From Mesorhizobium tamadayense (lineage in GTDB: Bacteria; Pseudomonadota; Alphaproteobacteria; Rhizobiales; Rhizobiaceae), in assembly GCF_003863365.1 (NCBI RefSeq), contig NZ_RQXT01000027.1, positions 25,908 through 89,907 on the forward strand: DNA of 64,000 nucleotides, read 5' to 3'. Both the position numbers and the translations under genes were made by a program. Below are positions 51,156-60,606 of this stretch, in pieces. Each line of letters begins with the position of its first letter. The stretch's first letter is position 1. Under the pieces are notes generated by a model. That model was not told where the DNA came from. It saw only the letters and a list, made by a program, of their open reading frames with translations, and did not search any database.

Positions 51156-51513
51156 TCTCAGTCCTTTTCTGACCATCCGACAGCTTCCGCCGCGCGGGAT
51201 GAAAACCGATTTCCGCCAGCTGATGCACGCAGCCGTGGGTGATCCGGCTGCATCTCTTCCGGGTTCCACAAGTAGCAGCACGTGCCGGTGGGCGCCCATA
51301 ACGAATCTCCGAAGTCACGCGTAACCATTTCCGAATTTCTCGCACCGATGGACGCACCTACAGTTCCGGCGATCCGGATCGGTGCCGCCGCATGAGGTGG
51401 CGGGCGAAGCCGGACACATGTCGGCAACGGACCGGGTTCCGGAACAGGGTTGCGCTTCCGCGGCGACCCGTTCCGCCATGCCTCGAGCGCCGGCATTCCT
51501 CGAGGGGCTGGGC
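51156..51513. promoter_or_regulatory. Divergent region between FMO-like and GMC oxidoreductase genes
   Basis: About 358 bases with no convincing gene. The stretch near 51318-51345 is AT-richer (ACCATTTCCGAATTTCTCGC) and is the likeliest place for promoters. I see no clear repeat or attenuator. Confidence 0.4.
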
Positions 51514-53133
51514 ATGAAGACTGAAAGCTATGACTACATCGTCGTCGGCGCGGGTTCGGCCGGTTGCGTGGTGGCCAATCGGCTGAGCGCCGATCCGTCG
51601 GTCAGAGTGTGCCTGATAGAGGCCGGCGGCAGCGACAACAGCCTGCGGGTCAAGGTGCCGGCCGGCATCCTGTCGCTCTACGGCAACCCCAACTACGACT
51701 ATTGTTTCGTTGGCGTGCCGCAGCCTCATCTCAACAACCGCAGCATTCCGGTCAACCGCGGCAAGGCGCTGGGCGGATCGAGCTCGATCAACTCGATGGT
51801 CTATATTCGCGGCGCCGCCGAAGATTATGACGAGTGGGCCGGGCTCGGCTGCGCTGGCTGGGCCTATTGCGATGTGCTGCCCGTGTTCAGGAAGCTGGAG
51901 CGCAATCTGATCGGCCAGGACGCACGCTATCACGGCACCGAGGGCGAAATGCTGGTCGACAACCCACGCGATCCGAACGAGCTTTCCGCCATGTTCGTCA
52001 AGGCCGGGACAAGCGCCGGCCTGCCCACAAACACGGACTTCAACGCCGAGGGCCAGTTCGGCGTCGGCATCTACAACGTCACGCAGGACCGGGGCCAGCG
52101 CTTCAGCAGCTTCAGCGCGTTCATGCGTCCGGTGCTCGATCGCAAGAACCTGACGCTGCTCAGCGAATGCGAGGTGATCGACCTTGTCATTGCCGAGGGA
52201 CGCGCGACGGGAATGCGCGTGCGGCATGACGGCCAGCAAAAGATACTCTCGGCCAGCCGCGAGATCGTGCTCTCTGCCGGCGCCATCAATTCGCCCAAGA
52301 TCCTGATGGCGTCCGGCATCGGCCCCGCAGCCGAGCTCCGGCAGATCGGCATCACACCGGTCCTCGACCTGCCCGGCGTCGGCAAGAACCTGCAAGACCA
52401 TGTCGATGGCATGATCACCGTGCGCTCCAGGAGCACCAGGACGCTCGGCCTGTCGCTCGCCAACCTGCCCCGTATCGTGGCCGCGCCATTCCAGTATTTC
52501 GCGCGCCGCAGGGGCATGCTCACCACCAACTATGTCGAAGCTGGCGGCTTTGCGAAAACCAGGCACGCGAACGGCCTTCCCGACATCCAGTTCCACTTCG
52601 TGCCGGGCTATCGCAGCCATCGCGGCAAGCTGATCGAATATGGCCACGGCTACGCCGTTCACACCTGCGTGCTCAGACCGAAAAGCGTGGGCGAGATCAG
52701 ACTGTCACGGGATAGTTCCCGCCGCGACGTCCTCATCGACCACCGCTTCTTCGCGGATGAAGATGACGCGATGGTGCTGGTCGAAGGCATCAAGATCGCG
52801 CGCAGCATCCTTGCCGCATCGGAGCTCGATCCGGTGCGCGGCAAGGAGATGCTTCCGGGCAAGGATGTCCGCAGCGACGACGAGATCCTCGCCTATCTGC
52901 GCGCCGAAGCGCTGACCGTCTATCACCCTGTGGGGACCTGCAAGATGGGAACGGACGCGATGGCGGCGGTTGATCCGGCGACGCTTAAGGTGCGAGGCGT
53001 GGAAGGGCTTCGGGTCGCGGACGCTTCGGTCATGCCGAAGCTGATAGGCGGCAACACGAACGCGCCAAGCATGATGATTGGGCAGAAGGCTTCGGAGATG
53101 ATTCTTAGCTCGGCGCGCCACGGCGAAAGATAA
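51514..53133 (+). CDS. GMC-family oxidoreductase (choline dehydrogenase-like)
   Basis: A 539-residue FAD enzyme. The N-terminal dinucleotide motif VVGAGSAGCVVANRL, GMC signature 1 (NRGKALGGSSSINSMVYIRG) and signature 2 (SAGAINSPKILMASGIGP) are present. The active-site His lies in YHPVGTCKMG and the closing FAD contact in GGNTNAPSMMIGQ. It resembles BetA and other alcohol dehydrogenases of the group and oxidises an alcohol to an aldehyde. ATG 51514 (MKTESYDYIVVG) is chosen for the Rossmann start; in-frame upstream ATGs extend it without conservation. Divergent from the FMO operon. Confidence 0.92.
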   Translation: MKTESYDYIVVGAGSAGCVVANRLSADPSVRVCLIEAGGSDNSLRVKVPAGILSLYGNPNYDYCFVGVPQPHLNNRSIPVNRGKALGGSSSINSMVYIRGAAEDYDEWAGLGCAGWAYCDVLPVFRKLERNLIGQDARYHGTEGEMLVDNPRDPNELSAMFVKAGTSAGLPTNTDFNAEGQFGVGIYNVTQDRGQRFSSFSAFMRPVLDRKNLTLLSECEVIDLVIAEGRATGMRVRHDGQQKILSASREIVLSAGAINSPKILMASGIGPAAELRQIGITPVLDLPGVGKNLQDHVDGMITVRSRSTRTLGLSLANLPRIVAAPFQYFARRRGMLTTNYVEAGGFAKTRHANGLPDIQFHFVPGYRSHRGKLIEYGHGYAVHTCVLRPKSVGEIRLSRDSSRRDVLIDHRFFADEDDAMVLVEGIKIARSILAASELDPVRGKEMLPGKDVRSDDEILAYLRAEALTVYHPVGTCKMGTDAMAAVDPATLKVRGVEGLRVADASVMPKLIGGNTNAPSMMIGQKASEMILSSARHGER

Positions 53134-53182
53134 AGATCGCGTCGCCTTTCGGGGCAGTTCAGCGTTGTATTGCCTAACTGCT

Positions 53183-53230
53183 CACGCAATTCCGACGGAA
53201 AGCGCCAGGCACTTTTTCCTGGAATCGCTC
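53183..53230. repeat. Dispersed palindromic repeat, family A copy 2
   Basis: CACGCAATTCCGACGG near 53183 and TTTTTCCTGGAATCG at 53214-53228 repeat the 31786-31835 element. It lies between the convergent GMC and ABC ATPase genes, again where a bidirectional terminator would be. Confidence 0.6.
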
Positions 53231-54061
53231 CTAGTGATCCTCGTCGATCTCGTCGTGCAGCAGGCCGAGGATACGGCGCTTGAGCGCGATGAAGTCGGGT
53301 TCGAGGATCACGTCCATCGAGCGCGGCCGGGGGATATCGACCTTGATCTCGGCCTTGATCTTGCCGGGCCGGGCCGTCATCACCAGGACGCGATCGCCGA
53401 GCACCAGCGCCTCGTCGATATCGTGGGTGACGAAGAGCACCGTCTTCTGCTGCCGCTCCCAGACGCGCAAGAGCAGTTTCTGCATGGTGCCGCGCGTCTG
53501 GCTGTCGAGAGCCCCGAATGGCTCGTCCATCAAGAGAACGGCCGGGTCGTTGGCAAGGGCGCGCGCGATCGCCACGCGTTGTTTCATGCCGCCTGAGAGC
53601 TGGGCGGGGTAATGGTCGGCAAAGGGCGCGAGGCCGACTTCGTTGAGATACTGGTCGACGATCTGCTTGCGCTGCTCCGCGGGCAGACCCTTGCGCTTCG
53701 GTCCATACTCGATGTTGGCGCGCACGGTGAGCCAGGGAAACAAGGTGTAGCTCTGGAATACCATGCCTCTGTCGGGACCGGGTTCGATCACTTCCCTGCC
53801 ATCGACTTTGATGCTGCCCGAGGTTGCGTCATTGAGACCGGCAGCGAGATATAGCAGGCTGGATTTGCCGCACCCCGAAGGACCGACGATGACGCAGAAT
53901 TCGTTCCTGGCCACCTTCAGCGACACATCGTCCAGCGCCAGCACGCCGTTGGCGTCGCTGTAGCGCAGTGTCACGTCTTCGACGGCCATCGTGGTGCCGG
54001 CCGAACGCGGATCGCCGGGTGCAGTGCCGGCCGGATTGTTCGCCTTGAGGGTTTCGGTCAT
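53231..54061 (-). CDS. ABC transporter ATP-binding protein (NitT/TauT type)
   Basis: A 276-residue ABC ATPase. Walker A GPSGCGKSS, signature LSGGMKQRVAIARAL, Walker B LLMDEPFGALD and the H-loop THDIDEAL are all present. It follows the SsuB/TauB/NrtD pattern. A variable Pro/Ala-rich N-terminus of about 24 residues precedes the domain; an alternative start is the ATG before AVEDVTLRYS. It is the last gene of the ABC operon and works with the permease at 54106 and the binding protein at 55004. Confidence 0.93.
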   Translation of the reverse strand: MTETLKANNPAGTAPGDPRSAGTTMAVEDVTLRYSDANGVLALDDVSLKVARNEFCVIVGPSGCGKSSLLYLAAGLNDATSGSIKVDGREVIEPGPDRGMVFQSYTLFPWLTVRANIEYGPKRKGLPAEQRKQIVDQYLNEVGLAPFADHYPAQLSGGMKQRVAIARALANDPAVLLMDEPFGALDSQTRGTMQKLLLRVWERQQKTVLFVTHDIDEALVLGDRVLVMTARPGKIKAEIKVDIPRPRSMDVILEPDFIALKRRILGLLHDEIDEDH

Positions 54062-54105
54062 TGCTACCCTTGATCCGACTCCGGTTTGCGAGGATGCGTT
54101 CAAAA

Positions 54106-54909
54106 TCAAGCTGCCCATGGCGCGACCCTTGACCGGATAATGCGGAACGCCGTGTCTGTGATGAGGCCCAGAAGCCCGATCGCGGCGATCGCCATGAAGA
54201 TCACGTCGACCTGGAAGCCGCGCATCGCCTTCAGGCTGATATAGCCAAGGCCGCTCGAGGCGGCGACGAGCTCAGCCACCACCAGATATGTCCAGGCCCA
54301 GCCCATGGTGACGCGCAGCGTATCGAGGATCGCGGGAAGCGCGGCGGGAAAGATGACGTGCCACACGGCTTCGCTGCGCTTGGTGCCCAAAGTGTAGGAG
54401 GCGTTGACCAGGTCCCTGGACACGCTGCGCGCGCAGTCGGAAATCATCACGAGCTGCTGGAAAAAGGTGCCGAAGAAGATCACAGCGATGCGCTGCTCGA
54501 TGCCGATGCCGATCCAAAGGATGAACAGGGGCACGAAGGAGGTCACCGGCAGATAGCGGATAAAATTGACCAGCGGCTCAAGCGGCGCCTGCACGGCCCG
54601 GTAGGTTCCCATCCACAATCCCAGCGGCACCGAGATCAGCGAGGATACGATGAAGCCCAGGAGTACCACCTTGGCGCTGGTCAAAGTGTGGTAGAAAAGG
54701 CTGCCGTCCAGAGACATGCGATAGGTCGTCTCGAGCACGGTTCCGGGCGTCGGCAGGAACATGTTCGGCACGACGCGGCCATAGGACAGGAAAGCCCAGC
54801 CGCCGATCACGAGTATCCACATCGCCAGCGCGAGCGTTGTCGCCGTGCCGGCGGGAATGTTGGCGAATGGGGTCGTCAGGCGTGTCCACGCCGTCCGCCT
54901 CTGTGCCAT
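54106..54909 (-). CDS. ABC transporter permease (NitT/TauT type)
   Basis: A 267-residue integral membrane protein with about six hydrophobic segments (for example TTLALAMWILVIGGWAFLSYG and VVLLGFIVSSLISVPLGLWMG) and the cytoplasmic loop with AALPAILDTLRVTMGWAWTYLVVAE, which contains the EAA-like coupling helix. Lies between the ATPase and substrate-binding genes. SsuC/TauC-like. Confidence 0.93.
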   Translation of the reverse strand: MAQRRTAWTRLTTPFANIPAGTATTLALAMWILVIGGWAFLSYGRVVPNMFLPTPGTVLETTYRMSLDGSLFYHTLTSAKVVLLGFIVSSLISVPLGLWMGTYRAVQAPLEPLVNFIRYLPVTSFVPLFILWIGIGIEQRIAVIFFGTFFQQLVMISDCARSVSRDLVNASYTLGTKRSEAVWHVIFPAALPAILDTLRVTMGWAWTYLVVAELVAASSGLGYISLKAMRGFQVDVIFMAIAAIGLLGLITDTAFRIIRSRVAPWAA

Positions 54910-55003
54910 AGGATGGCCTCCGTTGATCTTCTGAAGCGCGAAACTCTGGCCTATCGAGAAACGGGGTCGGCCCGAACGGGCCGACCCCGGCGATCTCGCA
55001 GGC

Positions 55004-55987
55004 TCACTGATCCTTGATGAAATCGGTGTCGAGGATGGTTTTCGCGTCGATCGTCGTCTTGAGCTTGCCGGCCTTGCCCCAGACGTCCTGCGCGAAGTTC
55101 ACCAGGTCGGACGCTTCGCTCTTCTGCGGCGCGCCGAAAAATTCCAGGTTGCGGGCACGGTCGTAATAACGCACGCCCTTGGCGCCGGCCGCGAAATCCT
55201 CGGGCTTCTCCAGATAGCCGCCAATGCCCTTGGCCATGATCTCATAGGCCTTTTCCGGATTGGTCTTGATGTATTCGACCGCCTTGTAATAGCCCTTGAC
55301 CAGCGCCTTCACGTCCTCGGGATGCTTCTCAATCAGGTCGCATTTGAGGGCGATCACATCCACGATCAGGCCGGGAGTGGTCGTGGAATCGATCAGCACC
55401 TTGCCCTTTCCGCCCTTACGGACTTCGGTAAGGTGCGGCTCCCAGGTCACGGCAGCCGGAACCTGGCCGGCGATGAAGGCGGTCGCGGCGTCATCGGCGG
55501 TCATGTTGGTGATGGTGACGTCGTCCTCGGTCATGCCTTCCTTTTTCAGAAGCACGTTGAACCAGAACTCGGAAACGGAGCCCTCGTTCAGGGCCACCTG
55601 CTGGCCCTTCAAATCCTTGAGCGACTTGACGTCGGCCTTCGTGACGATGCCGTCGCCGCCGTGGCTGTCGTCGAGCGCCAGCACGTATTTGAAGCAAAGC
55701 TCATCCGAGCGGTATTTCATCAGCTCGTCGACGGTCGAGGCGGCGCCGTCGAGATCGCCGCCGGCGACCGCTGCCATGTAAAGCGCTGATTCTTCTATGA
55801 CCTTCAGGTCGACATCGACGCCGGCTTCCTTGAAGTAGCCGAGGTCGCGGGCAAGAAACAGCGGCCCGTAGCCCACCCAGGTGGTCATGCCGAGACGAAT
55901 GGCGCCAGCGTTGGCGGGAGCGGAAAGCCCCAGACCCAGCAGGCCTGCGCCGACCGCGCTCATCAGGCGATTTCGGAATGTCTTCAT
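55004..55987 (-). CDS. ABC transporter substrate-binding protein (NitT/TauT, SsuA/ThiY type)
   Basis: A 327-residue periplasmic protein with signal peptide (about 1-27, cleavage ANA|GA). The mature part starts IRLGMTTWVGYGPLFLARDLG, the usual opening of nitrate/taurine/sulfonate-type binding proteins, with KEAGVDVDLKV and the aromatic VTWEPHL loop. Ligand unknown. ATG 55987 follows an AGGGGAA ribosome site. First gene of the three-gene transporter operon. Confidence 0.92.
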   Translation of the reverse strand: MKTFRNRLMSAVGAGLLGLGLSAPANAGAIRLGMTTWVGYGPLFLARDLGYFKEAGVDVDLKVIEESALYMAAVAGGDLDGAASTVDELMKYRSDELCFKYVLALDDSHGGDGIVTKADVKSLKDLKGQQVALNEGSVSEFWFNVLLKKEGMTEDDVTITNMTADDAATAFIAGQVPAAVTWEPHLTEVRKGGKGKVLIDSTTTPGLIVDVIALKCDLIEKHPEDVKALVKGYYKAVEYIKTNPEKAYEIMAKGIGGYLEKPEDFAAGAKGVRYYDRARNLEFFGAPQKSEASDLVNFAQDVWGKAGKLKTTIDAKTILDTDFIKDQ

Positions 55988-56357
55988 CGTCGTGGTTCCC
56001 CTATGGCTGTTGCCGGCATCGGCCTTATTCAAGTGGCGTATGCCAAGCTGTGTTTCGGCAGCCGCTCTCTTGTTATGCGTCGCCTCCCAGGCGAGCCTAG
56101 CGTGTTCTAGGCTCGGCAAGAGAGCATCCGGGCCGGATCGCAAAAAGAAGTCTTTTTCTGTCCTTTGCTTCGCCGAAACCGAAGCAGAGGGCCTTGCGGC
56201 CGCTCGCAAGTACGCGAACAGAAACTCTCAAGGGCTTATGGTTGGATAACTGGCCGCCCGTTCGCCTCTCCCGTGGACGAGTTCCCCGCATTGCGGCGGC
56301 GGCTCGGCAATCGGATCGGTGGCTTGGTGGCAGGTAGCGATCTGCTACCTGGCATCG
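55988..56357. other. Intergenic region with promoter side and hairpins
   Basis: About 370 bases without a convincing gene. Includes an AT-rich palindrome AAAAAGA-AG-TCTTTTT at 56142-56157. It presumably holds the ABC operon promoter; the hairpin nearest paoC is listed separately. Confidence 0.4.
56331..56351 (-). terminator. Hairpin after paoC
   Basis: CAGGTAGC (56331-56338) and GCTACCTG (56344-56351) form a perfect 8-bp stem with a 5-base loop starting 7 bases after the paoC stop. There is no T-run, so it may need Rho or serve as an mRNA-end stabiliser. Confidence 0.45.
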
Positions 56358-58643
56358 TCAAGCGATAAGCTGATCGATCCTGATCGGCAGATCGCGGATG
56401 CGCTTGCCGGTCGCGTGGTAGACCGCGCTCGCAACGGCGGCGGCCGTGCCGACATTGCCCAGTTCACCAAGGCCTTTGACGCCGGCCGGATTGACCGCGT
56501 GGTCGATTTCCGGGACCAGGATCACCTGCAGATCCTGAATGTCGGCGTTGACCGGCACGAGGTAGTCCTGCAAGTCGCGGTTGACGTAGCGGGCATAGCG
56601 CCTGTCGACCTCGGTGGCCTCATGCAGCGCCTGTCCGATGCCCCAGATCATGCCGCCCATCAGTTGGCTGCGCGCGGTGCGCGTGTTCATGATGCGCCCG
56701 GCGGCGAACGCGCCGACGATGCGCGGCACGCGGATCTCCCTGGTGTAGCTGTTGATACGGACTTCGACGAACTCCGCGCCGAAGGCGTATTTCACCGAAT
56801 CCTCGTCCTGGTCGCCGCCATGGAATTCCGGCTGGCCGGCATAAAGCTTCTTCAGCGCCCCGGGCGTCGCGCCCTTGGGCGCGAACTCGGCATATTCCTC
56901 GATCGCGCCAAGCTGCATGATCTTGAAGACATCCTCAATCTTCGCCGAGGCGCCGCCCTTCGCAACGATCTTCCCATCAGCGAAGTCCAGTTCCTCGTTG
57001 TGGGATCCGGCAAGCGGACCGCCTTCGGCCGTAGCTCCCGCGTAGAGCTTCGCCCGGATCGCGTCGCAGGCCTTCAGCACCGCCGAGCACACGCTCGCGG
57101 TGGAAATCGAGCCGCCTGACACCGGGGCCGGGGGCAGGTTGTTGTCACCCATTTCCACATTCACCTTACCGATCGGGACGCCAAGACGTTCCGAAGCCAT
57201 CTGGCCGGCCACGGTGCGGACACCGGTGCCGATCTCATGCGAGCCGCACTGCACCCTCACATCGCCGTCGGATGTTAGGCGCACGCGCGCGGCACATGGC
57301 GCTGCAGCGGTTGGATAGATGGCCGTGGCGCAGCCCATGCCGATCAGCCAGTCGCCCTCACGCATCGCGCCGACCTTGCGATCCCGCTTTGCCCAGCCGA
57401 AGGCGTCGGCCGCCTGCTCGTAGCACTGGATCAGCGAGCGGCTGGAGAAAGGCTTCTTGCCGATCGGCTCCACCTTCGGTTCATTGATCCGGCGGAACTC
57501 GACCGGGTCCATGCCGAGCGCCACCGCCATCTCGTCCATCGCGTTTTCAAGCGCGTAGACGTAAGGCGTCTCCGGCGGCGAGCGCATGTAGCCTGGAGTG
57601 TTGCGGTCCGCCCGCACCAGCGAGACATGCGTCAGCACCGAGCCGTAGTCATACATGCGGCCGGTCGCCGAGGTGCCGGCGACGACATAGGCGTCCGGAC
57701 GCGATGTCACTTCCCAGCCTTCATGCGCGAACGCAGTGATGCGGCCGTCCTTGCCTGCGCCGATCCTGATGCGGTGCCGGGTTTCGGCCCGGTAGGTCTG
57801 CGTGCCGAAGGCCTGCATGCGGCTGGTCACGCAGCGCACCGGACGCCCAAGACGCTTTGCGGCCACCGCGACGATGGCGGTGCGCGGCGTCATCGGTCCT
57901 TTCGAGCCGAAGGCTCCGCCGATGAAAGGGCTGACGATGCGCACATTGGCCGGATCGATCTTCAGTTGCCGCGCAAGCTCGACCTTCCAGCCGGTGACGT
58001 TCTGCGAAGGCTCGTGGACGATGAGCTGATCGCCCTGCCAGAGCGCCGTTGTCGAGAACAGCTCGATCGGATTGTGGTGCTGGGTCGGCGTCGAATAACG
58101 CGCATCGATCTTGACGGGAGCGGCAGCATAGGCAGCGTCGAAATCGCCGGCTCTCACGTCCTCCTTCAGTATCGTGCTCTTGCCGGCGGCGGGGACGGTC
58201 TTCGTTCCCGGACTGTCGAAACTTGCCGTCGGCTTCTCCTCCTCATACTCGGCACGGATCAATTGGGCTGCCTCTTCGGCCGCCTCGAATGTCTCGGCAA
58301 CGGCTAAAGCAATGATCTGGCCGTCATGGAAGATCGTCCTGTCATGCAGCGGTCCGATCGACGTCGCGCCGGAGTTGCCGAATTTCGGCTTCTCGACCTT
58401 GTCCATGTCGCCATAGGTGACGATGTCGAGCAGGCCGGGTACGGCGCGCGCGTCGTCCAGATGAAGCCTCGTCACCCTGCCCTTGGCGATGTCGCTGGTG
58501 GCGAGCGCGCCGTAGGTTATGTTGGCTGCCGGCAGATCGGCCGGATAGCCGGCCTGCCCGGTAACCTTCAGCCGGGCATCGATGCGCGGCAGCGGTTCGC
58601 CCATGTTCTCCCTGGGTTTCGGAGTGGCTGCGTCCATTGTCAC
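56358..58643 (-). CDS. paoC: Periplasmic aldehyde oxidoreductase, molybdopterin subunit PaoC
   Basis: A 761-residue xanthine-oxidase-family large subunit. It carries the aldehyde/xanthine a-b hammerhead domain (about 20-130) and Moco-binding regions (IGGAFGSKGPMTPRTAIVA; GSHEIGTGV), with the catalytic Glu in KGLGELGNVGT. The size and the PaoA/PaoB partners fit PaoABC (YagTSR), which oxidises aromatic and aliphatic aldehydes and has an MCD-type cofactor. The GTG start at 58643 overlaps the paoB stop (GTGA); an ATG lies two codons later. Exported as a complex via the Tat signal of PaoA. Confidence 0.93.
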   Translation of the reverse strand: MTMDAATPKPRENMGEPLPRIDARLKVTGQAGYPADLPAANITYGALATSDIAKGRVTRLHLDDARAVPGLLDIVTYGDMDKVEKPKFGNSGATSIGPLHDRTIFHDGQIIALAVAETFEAAEEAAQLIRAEYEEEKPTASFDSPGTKTVPAAGKSTILKEDVRAGDFDAAYAAAPVKIDARYSTPTQHHNPIELFSTTALWQGDQLIVHEPSQNVTGWKVELARQLKIDPANVRIVSPFIGGAFGSKGPMTPRTAIVAVAAKRLGRPVRCVTSRMQAFGTQTYRAETRHRIRIGAGKDGRITAFAHEGWEVTSRPDAYVVAGTSATGRMYDYGSVLTHVSLVRADRNTPGYMRSPPETPYVYALENAMDEMAVALGMDPVEFRRINEPKVEPIGKKPFSSRSLIQCYEQAADAFGWAKRDRKVGAMREGDWLIGMGCATAIYPTAAAPCAARVRLTSDGDVRVQCGSHEIGTGVRTVAGQMASERLGVPIGKVNVEMGDNNLPPAPVSGGSISTASVCSAVLKACDAIRAKLYAGATAEGGPLAGSHNEELDFADGKIVAKGGASAKIEDVFKIMQLGAIEEYAEFAPKGATPGALKKLYAGQPEFHGGDQDEDSVKYAFGAEFVEVRINSYTREIRVPRIVGAFAAGRIMNTRTARSQLMGGMIWGIGQALHEATEVDRRYARYVNRDLQDYLVPVNADIQDLQVILVPEIDHAVNPAGVKGLGELGNVGTAAAVASAVYHATGKRIRDLPIRIDQLIA

Positions 58644-59662
58644 ACCTTCATGTCTCGGGTTTCGAGCAACGCGCGCACCAGCGTTCGTTTGCCGAGCTCG
58701 ATCTTGAACGCGTTGTGCTGGCGCGGTTCGGCATCGGCAAAGGCGGCTTCCGCCGCCGCGCTTGCCGATGCCTCGTCAAGCTTCTTGCCTTGCAGGGCCG
58801 CTTCGGCCGCCCTGGCGCGCCACGGCACCGTCGCCACGCCGCCAAGCGCAATCCGCGCCTCGCGGACGCTGTCGCCGTCGAGATCGAGCACAACGGCGGC
58901 CGAAGCCAACGCAAAGGCGTAGGATTCGCGGTCGCGGATCTTCAGGTAACGCGAGCGCCTGGCCCACGGCATGGCCGGCACTTCGATGGCCGTGATGATC
59001 TCGTCGGCCGCGAGATCGGTCTCGATATGCGGCGTATCGCGAGGCAACCGATGCAGCCTGGCGAAGGGAATTTTGCGCGCTCCGCGCGAGCCCTCGGCTC
59101 GAATGACGGCATCGAGCGCGATCAGGGCCTGGGCGAAGTCCCCATGATAAGTGGCGATGCAGGCATCGCTGGCGCCAAGCACCGCATGCTGGCGGTTGAA
59201 GCCTTCCATCGCCGCGCACCCCGAACCCGGCACGCGCTTGTTGCAGGCCCATGAGGTCTCGCGGAAATATTCGCAGCGCGTTCGCTGCAGGACGTTGCCG
59301 GCAAGGCTCGCCATGTTGCGGATCTGACCGCTTGCCGCCAGCCGCAGACTGTCGGCGATGACGGGATAGCGGCGTTTGACTTCGCCGTGGTCGGCGGCTT
59401 CGCCCATCCGCACCAGGGCGCCGAAGCGGATGCCGTCATCGCTAACCCTGATCTGCCTGAGCGCAGGCTCTTCAAGCCGGTTGAGGTCCAGCAGCCGGTT
59501 GGGCGCAGCGACGCCGAGCTTCATATAGTCGGCGAGATTGGTGCCGCCGGCGATGAACTGCGCGTTCGCCCGCGTCGGCTGGTCGTCATCGGTCGTGAAG
59601 CGGGATGCGATGGCGACCGCGGCGGAAATGTCCGCCGGCTGTTCATAGATGAAAGGTCGCAT
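58640..59662 (-). CDS. paoB: Periplasmic aldehyde oxidoreductase, FAD subunit PaoB
   Basis: A 340-residue CO-dehydrogenase flavoprotein-type subunit with FAD loop IAGGTNLADYMKLG. A Cys-rich insert RCEYFRETSWACNKR-x4-GC in the middle matches the extra 4Fe-4S cluster found in PaoB/HcrB-like proteins. Transfers electrons from the 2Fe-2S clusters to its acceptor. Starts 2 bases after paoA and overlaps paoC. Confidence 0.92.
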   Translation of the reverse strand: MRPFIYEQPADISAAVAIASRFTTDDDQPTRANAQFIAGGTNLADYMKLGVAAPNRLLDLNRLEEPALRQIRVSDDGIRFGALVRMGEAADHGEVKRRYPVIADSLRLAASGQIRNMASLAGNVLQRTRCEYFRETSWACNKRVPGSGCAAMEGFNRQHAVLGASDACIATYHGDFAQALIALDAVIRAEGSRGARKIPFARLHRLPRDTPHIETDLAADEIITAIEVPAMPWARRSRYLKIRDRESYAFALASAAVVLDLDGDSVREARIALGGVATVPWRARAAEAALQGKKLDEASASAAAEAAFADAEPRQHNAFKIELGKRTLVRALLETRDMKV

Positions 59663-59664
59663 CG

Positions 59665-60285
59665 TCAGGCTCCCCTCGCCTGGTCGCGCGCCTGAACGAT
59701 CGCGGCGACGATGTTCGGATAGGCCGCGCAGCGGCAGATGTTACCGCTCATATATTCGCGGATATCATCTTCGGAGTGCGCGTGGCCCTCGTTGACGCAG
59801 CCGATGGCCGACATGATCTGACCCGGCGTGCAGTAGCCGCACTGGAAGGCGTCGTGGTCGATGAAGGCCTGTTGCATGGGATGCAGCTTGCCCTCGCTCG
59901 AGGCAAGCCCTTCCACCGTCGTCACTTCCTTGCCCTGGTTCATCACGGCAAAGCTGAGACAGGAGAGCACGCGCTTTCCGTCGACGAGCACCGTGCAGGC
60001 GCCGCACTGGCCATGGTCGCAACCCTTCTTCGTGCCGGTAAGACCGGCATGATCGCGCAGGGCGTCGAGCAGGCTTGTCCTCGTATCCAACGAAAGCTCG
60101 TAGGGTCGCTTGTTGATCCTCAGCGATACGGCGACCGCTTCCCTGAGTTTGGAATGGGTCGCAGCCGGCACTTCCGCCTTTGCCGCAGAGGTCAGCAACG
60201 GCGCGGCAGCTGCGGCTGAAACGGTGCCGGTCATGAAGCTCCGTCGGCTGAGACCAGTCGCGCTCGATGCGGGATTTTGGGACAT
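59665..60285 (-). CDS. paoA: Periplasmic aldehyde oxidoreductase, 2Fe-2S subunit PaoA (Tat signal)
   Basis: A 206-residue protein with a Tat signal (LSRRSFMTG, then an Ala-rich hydrophobic stretch). Two 2Fe-2S clusters are visible: plant-type CDHGQCGAC-x12-C and the C-terminal CGYCTPG with CRC. Only this subunit has the signal, so the folded complex is exported together. First gene of paoABC, divergent from emrA with about 320 bases between. Confidence 0.93.
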   Translation of the reverse strand: MSQNPASSATGLSRRSFMTGTVSAAAAAPLLTSAAKAEVPAATHSKLREAVAVSLRINKRPYELSLDTRTSLLDALRDHAGLTGTKKGCDHGQCGACTVLVDGKRVLSCLSFAVMNQGKEVTTVEGLASSEGKLHPMQQAFIDHDAFQCGYCTPGQIMSAIGCVNEGHAHSEDDIREYMSGNICRCAAYPNIVAAIVQARDQARGA

Positions 60286-60606
60286 GGCTCGCTCCCTGGC
60301 TGGCTGGGTATCAGCGCTAACCTCTCAGCCGGGGGCATTGTTCCGGATTTGTCTGCTCAAAAGCGGGTCACGAAAGAGTGAGTCAGGAAGCTCATCCGAG
60401 GGCACCCGGATGGGCAGGTGTCCGGGGCTGGGGACAAAGCCGGCAGTGGCGGCAAAGGAACTTTTCCGAGCGCGGAAGGTTGACCTCGGCTTGAGCTGGT
60501 GATGCGCGGCGCCGCCGCGCAAGTTCCCATGCGAGCAATTCCAGGAAAAGCGCGCAGCAACTTTCCATCCGGAATTGCGTAAGAACAAAACCTTCGATCG
60601 AAAGGC
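60286..60606. promoter_or_regulatory. Divergent region between paoA and emrA, with a family A repeat
   Basis: It holds the promoters of paoABC and emrAB. No gene is seen. At 60535-60581 an inverted copy of the family A palindrome occurs (GCAATTCCAGGAAAAGCG near one end, CCGGAATTGCGTAAG at the other), 26 bases before the emrA ATG. No obvious operator for a TetR or MarR regulator was found by eye. Confidence 0.45.
60535..60581. repeat. Dispersed palindromic repeat, family A copy 3 (inverted)
   Basis: Its reverse complement (ACGCAATTCCGGATGGAAAG... then CTTTTCCTGGAATTGC) matches the element at 31786-31835 over nearly its whole length. Unlike the other copies it lies upstream of a gene (emrA) rather than between convergent genes. 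Confidence 0.6.
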
